This document shows, in pieces, positions 26,939-35,807 of a DNA stretch of 64,000 nt (position 1 is the first letter of the stretch; the number at the start of each line of letters is the position of its first letter). The DNA is taken from positions 1,116,001-1,180,000 of the forward strand of contig NZ_LT578417.1 in NCBI RefSeq assembly GCF_900088535.1, given 5' to 3'. The DNA is from Cyanobium sp. NIES-981. Lineage in GTDB: Bacteria; Cyanobacteriota; Cyanobacteriia; PCC-6307; Cyanobiaceae. Made by a program: the position numbers and the translations under genes. The notes below the pieces were generated by a model. The model saw nothing but the letters and a program-made list of their open reading frames with translations. It made no database searches and had not been told where the DNA came from.

Positions 26939-27316
26939 ATGAACGGCCAGGTGATGCCCCCCACCATGCCGCGTGGGCTGGTGGCGGCCCTGGTGCTGGC
27001 TGCGGCGGCTGCCTGCGTGGTTCTGGCCGTGCTGCTGCTGCCGGCCGCCCGCACCGATCCCTACACCCGCCAGACCCTTGAGCTCAGGGGTTCGGTGGAG
27101 CACGGCGCCCGGCTGTTCCGGCTCAACTGTGCGGGCTGCCACGGGATTGCCGCCCAGGGGTTGGTGGGCCCGGATCTGCACGGGGTGTCGCAACGCAAGA
27201 GCCAGCGCCAGCTCATCCAGCAGGTGGTGAGCGGCCGAACGCCGCCGATGCCCCGCTTCCAGCCCGAACCCCAGGCCATGGCCGACCTGCTCTCTTACCT
27301 GAACGGTCTGGTGTGA
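26939..27316 (+). CDS. Membrane-anchored c-type cytochrome, CytM-like
   Basis: A 125-residue protein with one hydrophobic N-terminal anchor (about residues 14-36) and a small class I cytochrome c domain. The haem-binding CAGCH is at 64-68, and M104 in TPPMPRF is the likely sixth ligand. Size and layout fit cyanobacterial cytochrome cM, a low-potential cytochrome that influences respiration and photosynthesis; cM is assigned by similarity of layout, not proven. It is divergent from petG. Its TGA overlaps the GTG start of the methyltransferase gene downstream. Confidence 0.8.
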   Translation: MNGQVMPPTMPRGLVAALVLAAAAACVVLAVLLLPAARTDPYTRQTLELRGSVEHGARLFRLNCAGCHGIAAQGLVGPDLHGVSQRKSQRQLIQQVVSGRTPPMPRFQPEPQAMADLLSYLNGLV

Positions 27317-28089
27317 GGCCTGGCGACGTTGCAGGTCCACCGCCGGGCCCTCCCCTGGTGGTGGTGCTGGTGGAACCCTCTGGTGCCCTCAATGTGGGCA
27401 GCGTGGCCCGGCTGTGCGCCAACTACGGCGTGGAGCGGCTGCGCCTGGTGGCTCCCCGCTGCGACCCCCTCGGGGAGGAGGCCCGCCGCATGGCCGTCCG
27501 TGGGGTCGGGGTGCTGGAGCGGGCCGCGTTGTTCCATGACCTCGCCTCCGCCCTCAGCGATTGCCACCGCGTGGTGGCCACCAGCGGTCGCCGGGAAGGG
27601 GTGCCCCTGGAACTGCAGGACGACCGGAGCTGCCTGGCCTGGCTGTCGGCAGGCCCGACCGGACAGCCGGTGGCCCTCGTGTTCGGCCGTGAAGACCGGG
27701 GGCTCAGCAACGACGAGCTGCTCCAGGCCGGCCGTCTGCTGAACCTGCCCACGGCCTCGGCCTACACCTCCCTCAACCTCTCCCACGCCGTGGCGATCGC
27801 CCTGCACGCCTGGCACCGGGAGGTGCGGCAGGAACGGCCGCCGTCCGAGCCGGCGGAGAACGGGGCCGAACCCTGCCGCCGCGGCGAGCTGGAAGCACTC
27901 CTCGATGACGCGGAAGCCCTCCTGCTGGAGGTGGGGTTTCTGTACCCCCACACGGCTGCGGCCCGGATGGCGAAAGTGCGGGCCCTGCTGCAACGGGGGG
28001 CGGTCCGGGGCAGCGAGGTCGCCCTGCTGCGCGGCATGGTGCGCCAGTTGCGCTGGGCCAGCCATCAGGGCGCCAACCCTGCGGGCTGA
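27313..28089 (+). CDS. trmJ: SPOUT RNA methyltransferase, TrmJ-like
   Basis: A 258-residue TrmH-family group 1 methyltransferase; TrmJ members methylate the ribose of residue 32 in tRNA. The knotted SPOUT motifs are visible: [13 protein letters not shown] near residue 28, [14 protein letters not shown] in the middle, and [18 protein letters not shown] in the SAM-binding knot. The C-terminal 90 residues form a helical extension as in TrmJ. The GTG start at 27313 overlaps the stop of the cytochrome gene. The target nucleotide in this organism is inferred. Confidence 0.85.
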   Translation: MRPGDVAGPPPGPPLVVVLVEPSGALNVGSVARLCANYGVERLRLVAPRCDPLGEEARRMAVRGVGVLERAALFHDLASALSDCHRVVATSGRREGVPLELQDDRSCLAWLSAGPTGQPVALVFGREDRGLSNDELLQAGRLLNLPTASAYTSLNLSHAVAIALHAWHREVRQERPPSEPAENGAEPCRRGELEALLDDAEALLLEVGFLYPHTAAARMAKVRALLQRGAVRGSEVALLRGMVRQLRWASHQGANPAG

Positions 28090-28188
28090 ACTCCGGCCAA
28101 CCCCTCCTAGCTTCGGAGCTTCTCCTCCCTCCGTCCGTTGACTGCTGGCCGCCCACCCCAGACCCCGCGTGCCGGCTGGGGCCACCCC

Positions 28189-29196
28189 ATGCGGTTGCTG
28201 CTGCGCCTCACGGTGATGGGCATCGGGCTGGGGGTGCTGGCGGGCACGGGGCTCAAGCTGCTGGCCCCCCATCTGGCCACCGGAGCGGTGGAGGCCCCGA
28301 AACTCGACCCCGCCAACAAGGCATCGGCCCGCACCCTGGATCCGGGCCGCTTCGAACCGAAACGGCAGCTCACGGCCCTGAGCCAAACCTGGGCCCGGCT
28401 GGCAGCCGCCCAGAAGGGTCTGCAGGCCAGCGGCTTTCTGCTGGTGCTGGATGACGGCCGCTACGCCGAACTGCAGGCGGATCAGGCCCTGCCCGCGGCC
28501 AGCTCGATCAAGACCCCGATCCTGCTGGCGAGCCTGGAGGATGTGGATGCGGGCAAGATCCGCTGGAACGAGCCCCTCCCCCTCACCAAGGAGGTGGTGG
28601 GCGGTGGCGCCGGCTGGATGGCCAGCAAGCCGGTGGGAACCCGTTTCCCCTTCTTCGAGTCGGCCACCGAGATGATCCGGGTGAGCGACAACAGCGCCAC
28701 CAACCTGCTGATCAAGCGCCTGGGGGGCAAGGACAAGCTCAACGCCCGCTTCCAGGCCCTGGGCCTGCCGGCCACGGTGATCAACAACTGGCTTCCGGAT
28801 CTCGATGGCACCAACACCACCAGTGCCCGCGATCTGGCCAAGGCGATCGCCCTGGTGGACACCGGCGAGAAGCTCAGCCCGCGGGCCCGGGATCTGTTCC
28901 GCGAGATCATGGGCACGTCGCGCACCAACACGCTGATCCCCCTCGGACTGCTGCAGGGCCTCGGCAAGGATGCCGCCGACCCCGACAACGAACTGCTGAG
29001 CTACGGCATCACCGTCTACAACAAGACCGGTGACATCGGCATCGCCTACGCCGACGCCGCCCTGATCCACCTCCCCAACGGTCAACGGGCCGTGGCCGCC
29101 TTCATGGTGAAAGGGCCGTTCAACGACCCCCGCTCCGCCGATCTGATCCGCTCGATGGCCGCCGAATCCGCCAAAACCCTCGTGGGCCGCCGATGA
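28189..29196 (+). CDS. Class A beta-lactamase-like serine hydrolase
   Basis: A 335-residue exported protein with an N-terminal hydrophobic segment (about residues 6-28) acting as signal or anchor. The penicillin-recognising triad of motifs is complete: SxxK as S105-K108 in ASSIKTP, SDN at 166-168 and KTG at 279-281. It could be a beta-lactamase-like hydrolase or a peptidoglycan-active enzyme; I cannot see the class A glutamate clearly enough to claim lactamase activity. The ATG at 28189 is preferred over a TTG at 28138. Its TGA overlaps the start of the DUF3370 gene. Confidence 0.85.
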   Translation: MRLLLRLTVMGIGLGVLAGTGLKLLAPHLATGAVEAPKLDPANKASARTLDPGRFEPKRQLTALSQTWARLAAAQKGLQASGFLLVLDDGRYAELQADQALPAASSIKTPILLASLEDVDAGKIRWNEPLPLTKEVVGGGAGWMASKPVGTRFPFFESATEMIRVSDNSATNLLIKRLGGKDKLNARFQALGLPATVINNWLPDLDGTNTTSARDLAKAIALVDTGEKLSPRARDLFREIMGTSRTNTLIPLGLLQGLGKDAADPDNELLSYGITVYNKTGDIGIAYADAALIHLPNGQRAVAAFMVKGPFNDPRSADLIRSMAAESAKTLVGRR

Positions 29197-30665
29197 CTCT
29201 CCCCCTCCGTCTCCTGCTCTCCGTGGCCACCGGTGTGGTCAGCGCCACGGTCCTGCTGCCGCCCCCCGCCGCGGCGCGCAGCGCCAGACCCGCCCCGGCC
29301 GCGGCCCCCACCCCGGCACCAGCACCAGCCACGGCGCCGGCGCCGGCGCCCGTGCTGCGGCCCCAGACCGTGGCCCCCCTGCCCGGCGGGCTCGACACCG
29401 TGCTGGTGGTCAACGACAACAACCCGGAGCTGATCACGGGGCCCGGGATCCTGCTCTCCACCTTCGCGGGCCGGGGCCGCGGCGTGCCGGAGGCCCATCT
29501 CGATGTCCCCCTCAGCGGCCGCTTCGATCTGTTCAGCCACCACGTGTATGCCGGCAAGCCGGACACGCTCGACTCCACCCTCTGGCTGGCGGTGGTGGCC
29601 CAGCCGCGGGGGCCGAAGCCGGTGACCCTGCGCCTGCTGGGGGGCTCCACCGCCCTCTCGCAATCCCTGGATCCGGCCATGGCGGGGGCACCGTTCCTGC
29701 CGCTGCCGCCGCTGCTGGCGGAAACCACCACCCCGGCCTACGCCGGCCCGGGCAGCCGGGTGGCCACCGAGCTGCTGGCCCGCACAACCAGCCCCGAGAT
29801 TCCGCGCCAGTGGACCCTCCCCCCCGGCAGCCCCAGCAGCCTGCTGGTGCTCCCCCTGCCGGTGCGGGGGCTCGATCCCCTGCTGAACGGCCGCAACCTG
29901 CAGCTGCGGCTGCTGAGCAGCGGCCCGGTGAGCCTGGCCACCCTGGCCGCCTTCGGCCCCAACGACAGCCCACCGCCAGCGGACACCTGGGCCCGCCTGC
30001 TCGACGGTGGGCTCAGCCCGAAGGAGCACACGCCCACCCCGCGGGGGGCCAGCGGCCGGATCATCTACTCCCGCGTCAGCGGCGTGCAGATCGGCAGCAC
30101 CTGGCGCGGCACCATCACCGATCCCGGCCAGCGCTGGCTGAGCGCCTCCGCCGCACCGATCTCCTGGCCGATCGCCTCGCTCGAACGGGGCAGCCTCGGC
30201 ACCGACCAGATCCAGACCGCCGAGCTCAAGGCCTTCTACCCCGGCACCGCCTGGGCCGCCCACGGCAACTACGGCGTGGAGTACGACCTCACCATCCCGC
30301 TGCGCAACACCGGCAGCACGCCGGTGACCCTGCAGCTGGCGCTGGAATCGCCGATCAAGGGCGACCGGCCCGAGGGGGGGCTCCGCTTCAACGTCACCCC
30401 CTCGAGGGCGGTGATGTTCCGGGGGCCCATCGAAGTGAGCGGGCTGGATGGGCCGGGGGGACGGCCCAGCCGCCGCCGCCGCTTCCATCTGGTGCAGCGG
30501 GCGGGCGACCCAGGCCCCGCCCTGGGCACCGTGAGCCTGGCCCCGGGAGCCCAGCGCAGCCTGCGGGTGCGGCTCATCTACCCCGCCGACGCCACCCCGC
30601 CCCAGGTGCTCAGCCTGTTGCCTGTGAAACAATCCCCTCCGACCCCAGCCAGCCGCCAACCGTGA
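29193..30665 (+). CDS. DUF3370 protein, secreted
   Basis: A 490-residue protein of a cyanobacterial family of unknown function (DUF3370). A signal peptide (about 1-28) is followed by an Ala/Pro-rich linker (about 30-58). A long domain then has features such as LDTVLVVNDNNPELITGPG and YGVEYDLTIPLRNTGSTPVTLQL; the latter looks like a beta-sandwich. Periplasmic or outer-membrane location is likely. The ATG at 29193 overlaps the serine hydrolase stop, and its TGA overlaps the GTG of chlI, so all three are translationally linked. Confidence 0.85.
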   Translation: MTLPLRLLLSVATGVVSATVLLPPPAAARSARPAPAAAPTPAPAPATAPAPAPVLRPQTVAPLPGGLDTVLVVNDNNPELITGPGILLSTFAGRGRGVPEAHLDVPLSGRFDLFSHHVYAGKPDTLDSTLWLAVVAQPRGPKPVTLRLLGGSTALSQSLDPAMAGAPFLPLPPLLAETTTPAYAGPGSRVATELLARTTSPEIPRQWTLPPGSPSSLLVLPLPVRGLDPLLNGRNLQLRLLSSGPVSLATLAAFGPNDSPPPADTWARLLDGGLSPKEHTPTPRGASGRIIYSRVSGVQIGSTWRGTITDPGQRWLSASAAPISWPIASLERGSLGTDQIQTAELKAFYPGTAWAAHGNYGVEYDLTIPLRNTGSTPVTLQLALESPIKGDRPEGGLRFNVTPSRAVMFRGPIEVSGLDGPGGRPSRRRRFHLVQRAGDPGPALGTVSLAPGAQRSLRVRLIYPADATPPQVLSLLPVKQSPPTPASRQP

Positions 30666-31750
30666 CGCAAGCCCGCAAGCGCCGGGTCTTCCCCTTCACC
30701 GCCATCGTGGGGCAGGAGGAGATGAAGCTGGCCCTGCTGCTCAATGTGATCGATCCGCGCATCGGCGGCGTGATGATCATGGGCGACCGGGGCACGGGCA
30801 AGAGCACCACGATCCGTGCCCTGGCCGATCTGCTGCCCGAGATCCCCGTGGTGGCGGGCGACCCCTACAACAGCTCCCCCGACGACCCCGACCTGCAGAG
30901 CGCCGAGGTGCGCCAGCGGGCCGAACAGGGCGAGCAGCTGCCGGTGGAGCAGCGCCAGGTGCCGATGGTGGACCTGCCCCTGGGCGCCACCGAGGACCGC
31001 CTCTGCGGCACGATCGACATCGAGAAGGCCCTCAGCGAGGGCGTGCGGGCCTTCGAACCCGGCCTGCTGGCCAAGGCCAACCGCGGCCTGCTCTATGTGG
31101 ACGAGGTGAACCTGCTCGACGACCACCTGGTGGACGTGCTGCTGGACTCGGCCGCCTCGGGCTGGAACACGGTGGAGCGGGAGGGGGTGAGCGTGCGGCA
31201 CCCGGCCCGTTTCGTGCTCATCGGCTCCGGCAACCCCGAGGAGGGGGAGCTGCGGCCCCAGCTGCTGGATCGCTTCGGCATGAGCGTGGAGGTGCGCACC
31301 GTGCGCGACCCCGAGCTGCGCGTGCAGGTGGTGGACCAGCGCACCGCCTTCGACAACGATCCCGACGGCTTCAACGCCGCGGTGCAGACCACCCAGGATG
31401 CGCTGCAGGCCCGGGTGGTGGAGGCCCAGAACCGCCTGCCCCAGGTGGAGATCGACGACGACCTGCGCATCCGCATCTCCGCCGTGTGCGGCGAGCTCGA
31501 TGTGGACGGCCTGCGCGGCGACATCGTGACCAACCGCGCCGCCCGGGCCCTGGCCGCCTTCGAGGGCCGCACCGAGGTGAGCGAGGACGACGTGGCCCGG
31601 GTGGCCGCCTGCTGCCTGCGCCACCGCCTGCGCAAGGATCCCCTCGAGCAGATCGACTCCGGCGAGCGGGTGGTGAAGGTGTTCTGCAAGGTGTTCGACC
31701 GGGCCGACACGAGCGACCGGAGCCAGTTCGAACTGGCCCTGGTGGCCTAG
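30662..31750 (+). CDS. chlI: Magnesium chelatase subunit I
   Basis: A 362-residue AAA+ ATPase, the motor subunit of Mg-chelatase that inserts Mg2+ into protoporphyrin IX in chlorophyll synthesis. The N-terminal FPFTAIVGQEEMK, Walker A GDRGTGKST at residues 41-49 and Walker B LLYVDEVNLLDDHLVD are intact. The sensor segment ERVSV-type region and the C-terminal lid (VVKVFCKVFD) are also intact. The GTG at 30662 overlaps the DUF3370 stop (GTGA). ruvC follows after 16 bases. ChlD and ChlH are not in the window. Confidence 0.96.
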   Translation: MTQARKRRVFPFTAIVGQEEMKLALLLNVIDPRIGGVMIMGDRGTGKSTTIRALADLLPEIPVVAGDPYNSSPDDPDLQSAEVRQRAEQGEQLPVEQRQVPMVDLPLGATEDRLCGTIDIEKALSEGVRAFEPGLLAKANRGLLYVDEVNLLDDHLVDVLLDSAASGWNTVEREGVSVRHPARFVLIGSGNPEEGELRPQLLDRFGMSVEVRTVRDPELRVQVVDQRTAFDNDPDGFNAAVQTTQDALQARVVEAQNRLPQVEIDDDLRIRISAVCGELDVDGLRGDIVTNRAARALAAFEGRTEVSEDDVARVAACCLRHRLRKDPLEQIDSGERVVKVFCKVFDRADTSDRSQFELALVA

Positions 31751-31766
31751 GGGCGGCCCCGGCCCG

Positions 31767-32249
31767 GTGCGCATCCTGGGCATCGATCCGGGGCTGGCCC
31801 GGGTGGGCTACGGCGTGATCGAGGTGCAGGAGGAGCCCGGGGCCTCCGCCCAGCCCCAGCAGCTGCTCGACTGCGGCATCCTGCGCACCGATCCCGGCCG
31901 CAGCGAGGGCCAGCGGATGGTGGAGATCGCGGCCGACCTGCGGGTGCTGCTGCGGCGCTGGCGGCCCCAGCTGGCGGTGGTGGAGAAGTTCTTCTTCTAC
32001 CGCTCCAGCACCACCATCGCCGTGGTGCAGGCCCGGGGGGTGGTGATCATGACCCTGGCACGGTTCCGGGTGCCGGTGATGGAGCTGCCGCCGATGCAGA
32101 TCAAACAGGCCCTCACCGGCAACGGCCATGCCGACAAGCCCGAAGTGCTGGAGGCCGTGATGCGGGAGCTGGCCCTGGAGGCCCCCCCCCGGCCGGACGA
32201 TGCCGCCGACGCCCTCGCGGCCGCCCTCACGGGCTGGTTCCAGCGGTGA
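31767..32249 (+). CDS. ruvC: Holliday junction resolvase RuvC
   Basis: A 160-residue endonuclease that resolves four-way junctions made by recombination. The acidic active-site residues are visible: D7 in ILGIDPGLARVGYG, E73 in VVEKFFF, and the acidic cluster D144, D145 and D148 in PDDAADALA. The length is normal. Translation starts at the GTG at 31767 (VRILGID). Its TGA overlaps the start of the 5-FTHF cyclo-ligase (TGATG). Confidence 0.95.
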   Translation: MRILGIDPGLARVGYGVIEVQEEPGASAQPQQLLDCGILRTDPGRSEGQRMVEIAADLRVLLRRWRPQLAVVEKFFFYRSSTTIAVVQARGVVIMTLARFRVPVMELPPMQIKQALTGNGHADKPEVLEAVMRELALEAPPRPDDAADALAAALTGWFQR

Positions 32250-32893
32250 TGCCCCATCCCGAGCCCCCGTCAGCCTCCGCGGCCCGGAAACGTCTGCTGC
32301 GGCAGCAGTTCCGGGAACGGCGCCGCACCCTGCTGCCGGCCTGCGCCGGGGCGCTCGCGGAGGTGCTGGCGGCTCAGTTGCCCACCCTGCTGGCGGCGGC
32401 ATCGCCACAGGATGCCGCCCAGCCAGGTGCCCGGCCGGCTGCGAGGGGATGGCTGGGCCTGTACTGGCCACTGCCGGGCGAGGCCGATCTGCGGCCGGTG
32501 CTGCAGGCGATCGCAGCCTGCCGGGGCCGCCTGGCCCTGCCGGCGATCGCAGCCGGCCGGCTGCACTACCGGCCCTGGCAACCGGGCGCCGCGCTGCAGG
32601 CCGATGCCTGCGGCATTCCCGCTCCCCCTGGCAGCGCCGGCGATCTGGCCGCCTCCGACCTCCGCCTGATCCTGGTGCCGGCCCTGGCCGTCGACCGGCA
32701 CGGCCTCCGCCTCGGCTACGGCGGAGGCTGGTACGACCGGCTGCGCAGCGACCCCGACTGGCGTCGGGTCGAGGCCCTGGCGGTGCTGCCCCAGGGCTGT
32801 GTGGTCGATCGGTTGCCGCAGGAGCCCTGGGACATCCCGATGGACGGCTGGATCAGCGAGGCAGGCCTCACCCGGCCGTGTCGCGAACCTTGA
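32249..32893 (+). CDS. 5-formyltetrahydrofolate cyclo-ligase
   Basis: A 214-residue ATP-dependent enzyme that converts 5-formyl-THF to 5,10-methenyl-THF, returning stored folate to the one-carbon pool used by FolD. N-terminal RKRLLRQQFRERRR, the LGLYWPLPGEADLRP block and the signature GLRLGYGGGWYDR (phosphate-binding, near residue 150) identify the family. The ATG at 32249 overlaps the last base of the ruvC stop; a GTG at 32246 is directly before it in frame. Confidence 0.9.
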   Translation: MPHPEPPSASAARKRLLRQQFRERRRTLLPACAGALAEVLAAQLPTLLAAASPQDAAQPGARPAARGWLGLYWPLPGEADLRPVLQAIAACRGRLALPAIAAGRLHYRPWQPGAALQADACGIPAPPGSAGDLAASDLRLILVPALAVDRHGLRLGYGGGWYDRLRSDPDWRRVEALAVLPQGCVVDRLPQEPWDIPMDGWISEAGLTRPCREP

Positions 32894-32967
32894 CAAACCC
32901 GCAACAGGACCCGGCCTGGCCATGCACCTCTGCCAAGATCGCCGCAGTGCTCATTCCGCCCGTGACG

Positions 32968-33156
32968 ATGACCGCTGGATCCCTGTCCATGGCGAGCTCT
33001 TCGGCAGCCGGGGCGCCCAGCGCCGCCGAGCGGGTTCTGGCCTCGGAGCTGGCGGGCCGCAGCGACAGCCACGACGCCCTGTCCATGATGGTCACGTCCA
33101 TGCTGCGGATGGTGCAGGCCGGTAAAACGCGCGAGAGTCGCTGGAAAGACTCCTGA
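32968..33156 (+). CDS. Small hypothetical protein (62 aa)
   Basis: A possible 62-residue soluble protein. The C-terminal part (DALSMMVTSMLRMVQAGKTR and after) could form an amphipathic, Met-rich helix. By eye most third codon positions are G or C, as in real genes nearby, and no other gene occupies this space. There is no clear ribosome site, and the ATG at 32989 is an alternative start. A TTGACA at 32890-32895 lies upstream but has no matching minus-10. No family was recognised. Confidence 0.5.
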   Translation: MTAGSLSMASSSAAGAPSAAERVLASELAGRSDSHDALSMMVTSMLRMVQAGKTRESRWKDS

Positions 33157-33182
33157 CCCATCTCCTGCATCCACGGCGAACC

Positions 33183-33680
33183 ATGGTCCACCCCTCGCTT
33201 CCTCCTGCCCGGGTCCTGGGTTCCCTCGTCGTGGCCGCTGTTGTCGGTTCTGCCGTGGCTGGGCCATCGCCGGTGTGGGCCCACGCCATCGAGAGCAGTC
33301 TCGAGCGGATCACGGCCGTCAATGACGAGCTGATGCTGGAGAGCCGCTTCAGCACCGGGGAACCCGCCGACGACGCCGTCGTGAGGCTGCTCCCCCCAGG
33401 CGGGGAGCCGATCGAGGTGGGCCGCACCGATGCCAGCGGCCGCATCCGCTTCAGCCTGCCGAGCCAGGCCGCCAAGGACTGGGAAGTGCAGGTGGACCGC
33501 GGGCCCGGCCATCGGGACTATCTGGAGCTGAGCGAGACCGGCCGCACCGGAGCAGCCCTCGGCCTGCGGCCGCCGCTCAACAGCCGGCGTGGCGTGAACG
33601 ATCCCTGGTACCTCCTGGCGGGTCTGACTCTCATCGGTGGCGGCGCAGCAGGCATGCTGGCCCTGCGTCGCCGTTTCTGA
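33183..33680 (+). CDS. Predicted periplasmic protein with C-terminal membrane anchor
   Basis: A 165-residue hypothetical protein. A signal peptide (about 1-33) ends at VWAHA, leaving a mature N-terminus with an early His. A small beta-rich domain follows (ELMLESRFSTGEPADDAVVRL and onwards to about 110). A Trp-containing hydrophobic helix (about 139-159) ends in a basic LRRRF tail, so the protein is probably membrane-tethered. The layout recalls NikL/CbiL-like or DUF4198-type metal-uptake accessory proteins, but no metal gene is adjacent and this is only a suggestion. sufE starts on the very next base. Confidence 0.7.
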   Translation: MVHPSLPPARVLGSLVVAAVVGSAVAGPSPVWAHAIESSLERITAVNDELMLESRFSTGEPADDAVVRLLPPGGEPIEVGRTDASGRIRFSLPSQAAKDWEVQVDRGPGHRDYLELSETGRTGAALGLRPPLNSRRGVNDPWYLLAGLTLIGGGAAGMLALRRRF

Positions 33681-34115
33681 ATGGCTGAGCCCACATCGGG
33701 GGCCACGGGCAGCCCCGCCCTCGACTCCATCGTGGCGCGCCTGGCCGGCACCTCCGACCCCAGGCGCCGTTACGAATACGTGCTGTGGCTGGCGAAGAAG
33801 CTCGAACCCCTGCCGGAGCAGTTCCGCAGCGACACCTTCAAGGTGAAGGGGTGCGTGTCCCAGGTGTACGTGGTGGGCCAGCTGCTGGATGGCCACCTGC
33901 ACTGGCGAGGCGATTCGGACGCCGCCATCACCAAGGGCCTGCTGGCCCTGCTGATCGAGGGCCTGGAGGGCCTCACCCCCGAGCAGGCCGCAGCGATCGA
34001 TCCGGCCTTCATCGCCGCCACCGGCCTGCAGGGCAGCCTCACCCCGTCGCGGGCCAACGGCTTTCTCAACATCCTGGCGATGATGCAGGCCCAGGCCAGA
34101 GCGCTGGCGGCCTGA
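33681..34115 (+). CDS. sufE: SufE family cysteine desulfurase activator
   Basis: A 144-residue sulfur-acceptor protein that takes persulfide sulfur from SufS and passes it to the SUF scaffold for Fe-S cluster assembly. The active Cys is C58 in the conserved VKGCVSQVYV loop. The DPRRRYEYVLWLAKKLEPLP and SRANGFLNIL segments also match the family. The ATG follows directly after the TGA of the upstream gene. No other suf genes lie in the window. Confidence 0.92.
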   Translation: MAEPTSGATGSPALDSIVARLAGTSDPRRRYEYVLWLAKKLEPLPEQFRSDTFKVKGCVSQVYVVGQLLDGHLHWRGDSDAAITKGLLALLIEGLEGLTPEQAAAIDPAFIAATGLQGSLTPSRANGFLNILAMMQAQARALAA

Positions 34116-34149
34116 TTTCTAGGATCCAGCCATTGCGGGGCACCACAGC

Positions 34150-35484
34150 ATGACCATCGGCATCGGCCTGCTCGGACTGGGCACAGTGGGCGCCGGTGTG
34201 GCGAGCATTCTGGCCAGCCCTGAAGGCCGCCATCCCCTGGTGGCCGCCCTGCGGCTCCAACGGGTGGCGGTGCGGGATCTCAACCGCTCCCGGCCGACCT
34301 CCCCGCCAGCCGAGCTGCTCACCACCGACCCCGAGGCGGTGGTGGACGATCCCGGCGTGGACATCGTGGTGGAGGTGATGGGCGGCCTCGAGCCGGCCCG
34401 CACGCTGATCCTGCGGGCGATCGCCGCCGGCAAACCCGTGGTCACGGCCAACAAGGCCGTGATCGCCCGCCATGGCGAGGAGATCGCCGCTGCGGCCGCC
34501 GCGCAGGGGGTCTACGTGCTGATCGAGGCGGCCGTCGGCGGCGGCATCCCGATCATCGAACCGCTCAAGCAGTCGCTGGGCAGCAACCGCATCCAGCGGG
34601 TGAGCGGGATCATCAACGGCACCACCAACTACATCCTCAGCCGCATGGCCGCCGAGGGCGCCGCCTACGCGGACGTGCTGGCCGATGCCCAGCGGCTGGG
34701 CTATGCCGAGGCCGATCCCGCCGCCGACGTGCAGGGGGGAGACGCCGCCGACAAGATCGCCATCCTCACCCGCCTGGCCTACGGCGGCACCGTGCCCCGG
34801 GGTGCCATTCCCACCGAAGGCATCGACCAGCTCGAGGCCCGCGATGTGGCCTATGCCGCCCGCCTGGGCTTCGTGGTGAAGCTGCTCGCCGTGGCCCAGC
34901 TGATGGAGGCCGAGGGGGAGCACGCCAGCAGTGACCACCCCCTCCTGGACGTGCGGGTGCATCCCACCCTGGTGCCCAGCACCCACCCCCTGGCCGGGGT
35001 GAACGGTGTGAACAACGCCATCCTGGTGGAAGGCGATCCGGTGGGGCAGGTGATGTTCTACGGCCCCGGGGCCGGGGCCGGCCCCACCGCTTCGGCCGTG
35101 GTGGCGGACATCCTCAACATCGCCGGCATCCGGCAGGCCACCGGGGGATCGGGCGGCAGCCTGGATCCCCTGCTGGCGGCGGGCAGCTGGCGCACCTGCT
35201 CGCTGGTGGAGGGATCCCTCACCACCCACCGGAACTATGTGCGGCTCAGGACGCGGGACGAGGCGGGGGTGATCGGCAAGATCGGCACCTGCTTCGGCGA
35301 GGCCGGTGTGTCGATCCAGTCGATCGTGCAGTTCGCCGCCCAGGACCAGGACGGCGGCGATGCGGATGCCGAGATCGTGGTGATCACCCACGAGGTGCTG
35401 GAGGCGAACTTCCGCCGGGCCCTGGCCAGGATCGAAGCCCTGCCCGAAGTGGAGTCGGTGGCGGCCTGCCTGCGCACCCTCTGA
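34150..35484 (+). CDS. hom: Homoserine dehydrogenase
   Basis: A 444-residue NAD(P)H-dependent enzyme that reduces aspartate semialdehyde to homoserine, the branch to threonine and methionine. The Rossmann motif GLLGLGTVGAGV starts at residue 6. The VTANKAVIARHGEE and GGIPIIEPLKQSL signatures, the NGTTNYIL block and a C-terminal ACT regulatory domain (about 355-435) are present, so feedback control by an amino acid is likely. The ATG at 34150 is 34 bases after sufE. The stop codon lies inside a triplet of 15-base repeats. Confidence 0.95.
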   Translation: MTIGIGLLGLGTVGAGVASILASPEGRHPLVAALRLQRVAVRDLNRSRPTSPPAELLTTDPEAVVDDPGVDIVVEVMGGLEPARTLILRAIAAGKPVVTANKAVIARHGEEIAAAAAAQGVYVLIEAAVGGGIPIIEPLKQSLGSNRIQRVSGIINGTTNYILSRMAAEGAAYADVLADAQRLGYAEADPAADVQGGDAADKIAILTRLAYGGTVPRGAIPTEGIDQLEARDVAYAARLGFVVKLLAVAQLMEAEGEHASSDHPLLDVRVHPTLVPSTHPLAGVNGVNNAILVEGDPVGQVMFYGPGAGAGPTASAVVADILNIAGIRQATGGSGGSLDPLLAAGSWRTCSLVEGSLTTHRNYVRLRTRDEAGVIGKIGTCFGEAGVSIQSIVQFAAQDQDGGDADAEIVVITHEVLEANFRRALARIEALPEVESVAACLRTL

Positions 35485-35515
35485 GTGCACACGCTCTGAG
35501 TGCGCACCCTCAGAG
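35471..35515. repeat. Three 15-base tandem repeats across the hom stop codon
   Basis: Units of 15 bases, consensus TGCGCACCCTCTGAG, occur at 35471-35485, 35486-35500 and 35501-35515 with few differences. The first contains the last hom codons and its TGA; the others are downstream, so the repeat grew over the gene end without changing the protein. Confidence 0.85.
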
Positions 35516-35807
35516 GCTGAGGTGGCCCTGCGCAGCCCCGGGCCCGGGGCAGCCGGCTGATCAGGATCATCAGCGGCTCCGATCGTTCCCCCCTGGCGCG
35601 GAGCCACCTCCAGGGGCCAGAGTGGAGAGAGCTGAAGACATCGTGAAGAAACCGGCACCACACCGGCACGTGCTGATCAGGCAGCCCCACATGATCAGGC
35701 AGCCCCCAACAGAGCGACGCTCAGCACCCGGCCGTTGATCTCCATCCGCGCACGACCCGCCCAGATGGTATCCGCATGAACATTTCCACCCCTGGAAGGT
35801 CCGCACC
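35485..35807. other. 323-base intergenic region with palindromes and direct repeats
   Basis: No convincing gene. After the hom repeats comes a perfect 16-base palindrome at 35535-35550 (GCCCCGGGCCCGGGGC). An inverted repeat GCTGAT/ATCAGC with a 7-base spacer follows near 35556-35574. Farther on are two copies of TGATCAGGCAGCCCC at 35674-35688 and 35692-35706, 18 bases apart. The palindrome has no T-run, so it is not a classical terminator. The direct repeats could be a regulatory site for the small gene downstream. Confidence 0.6.
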
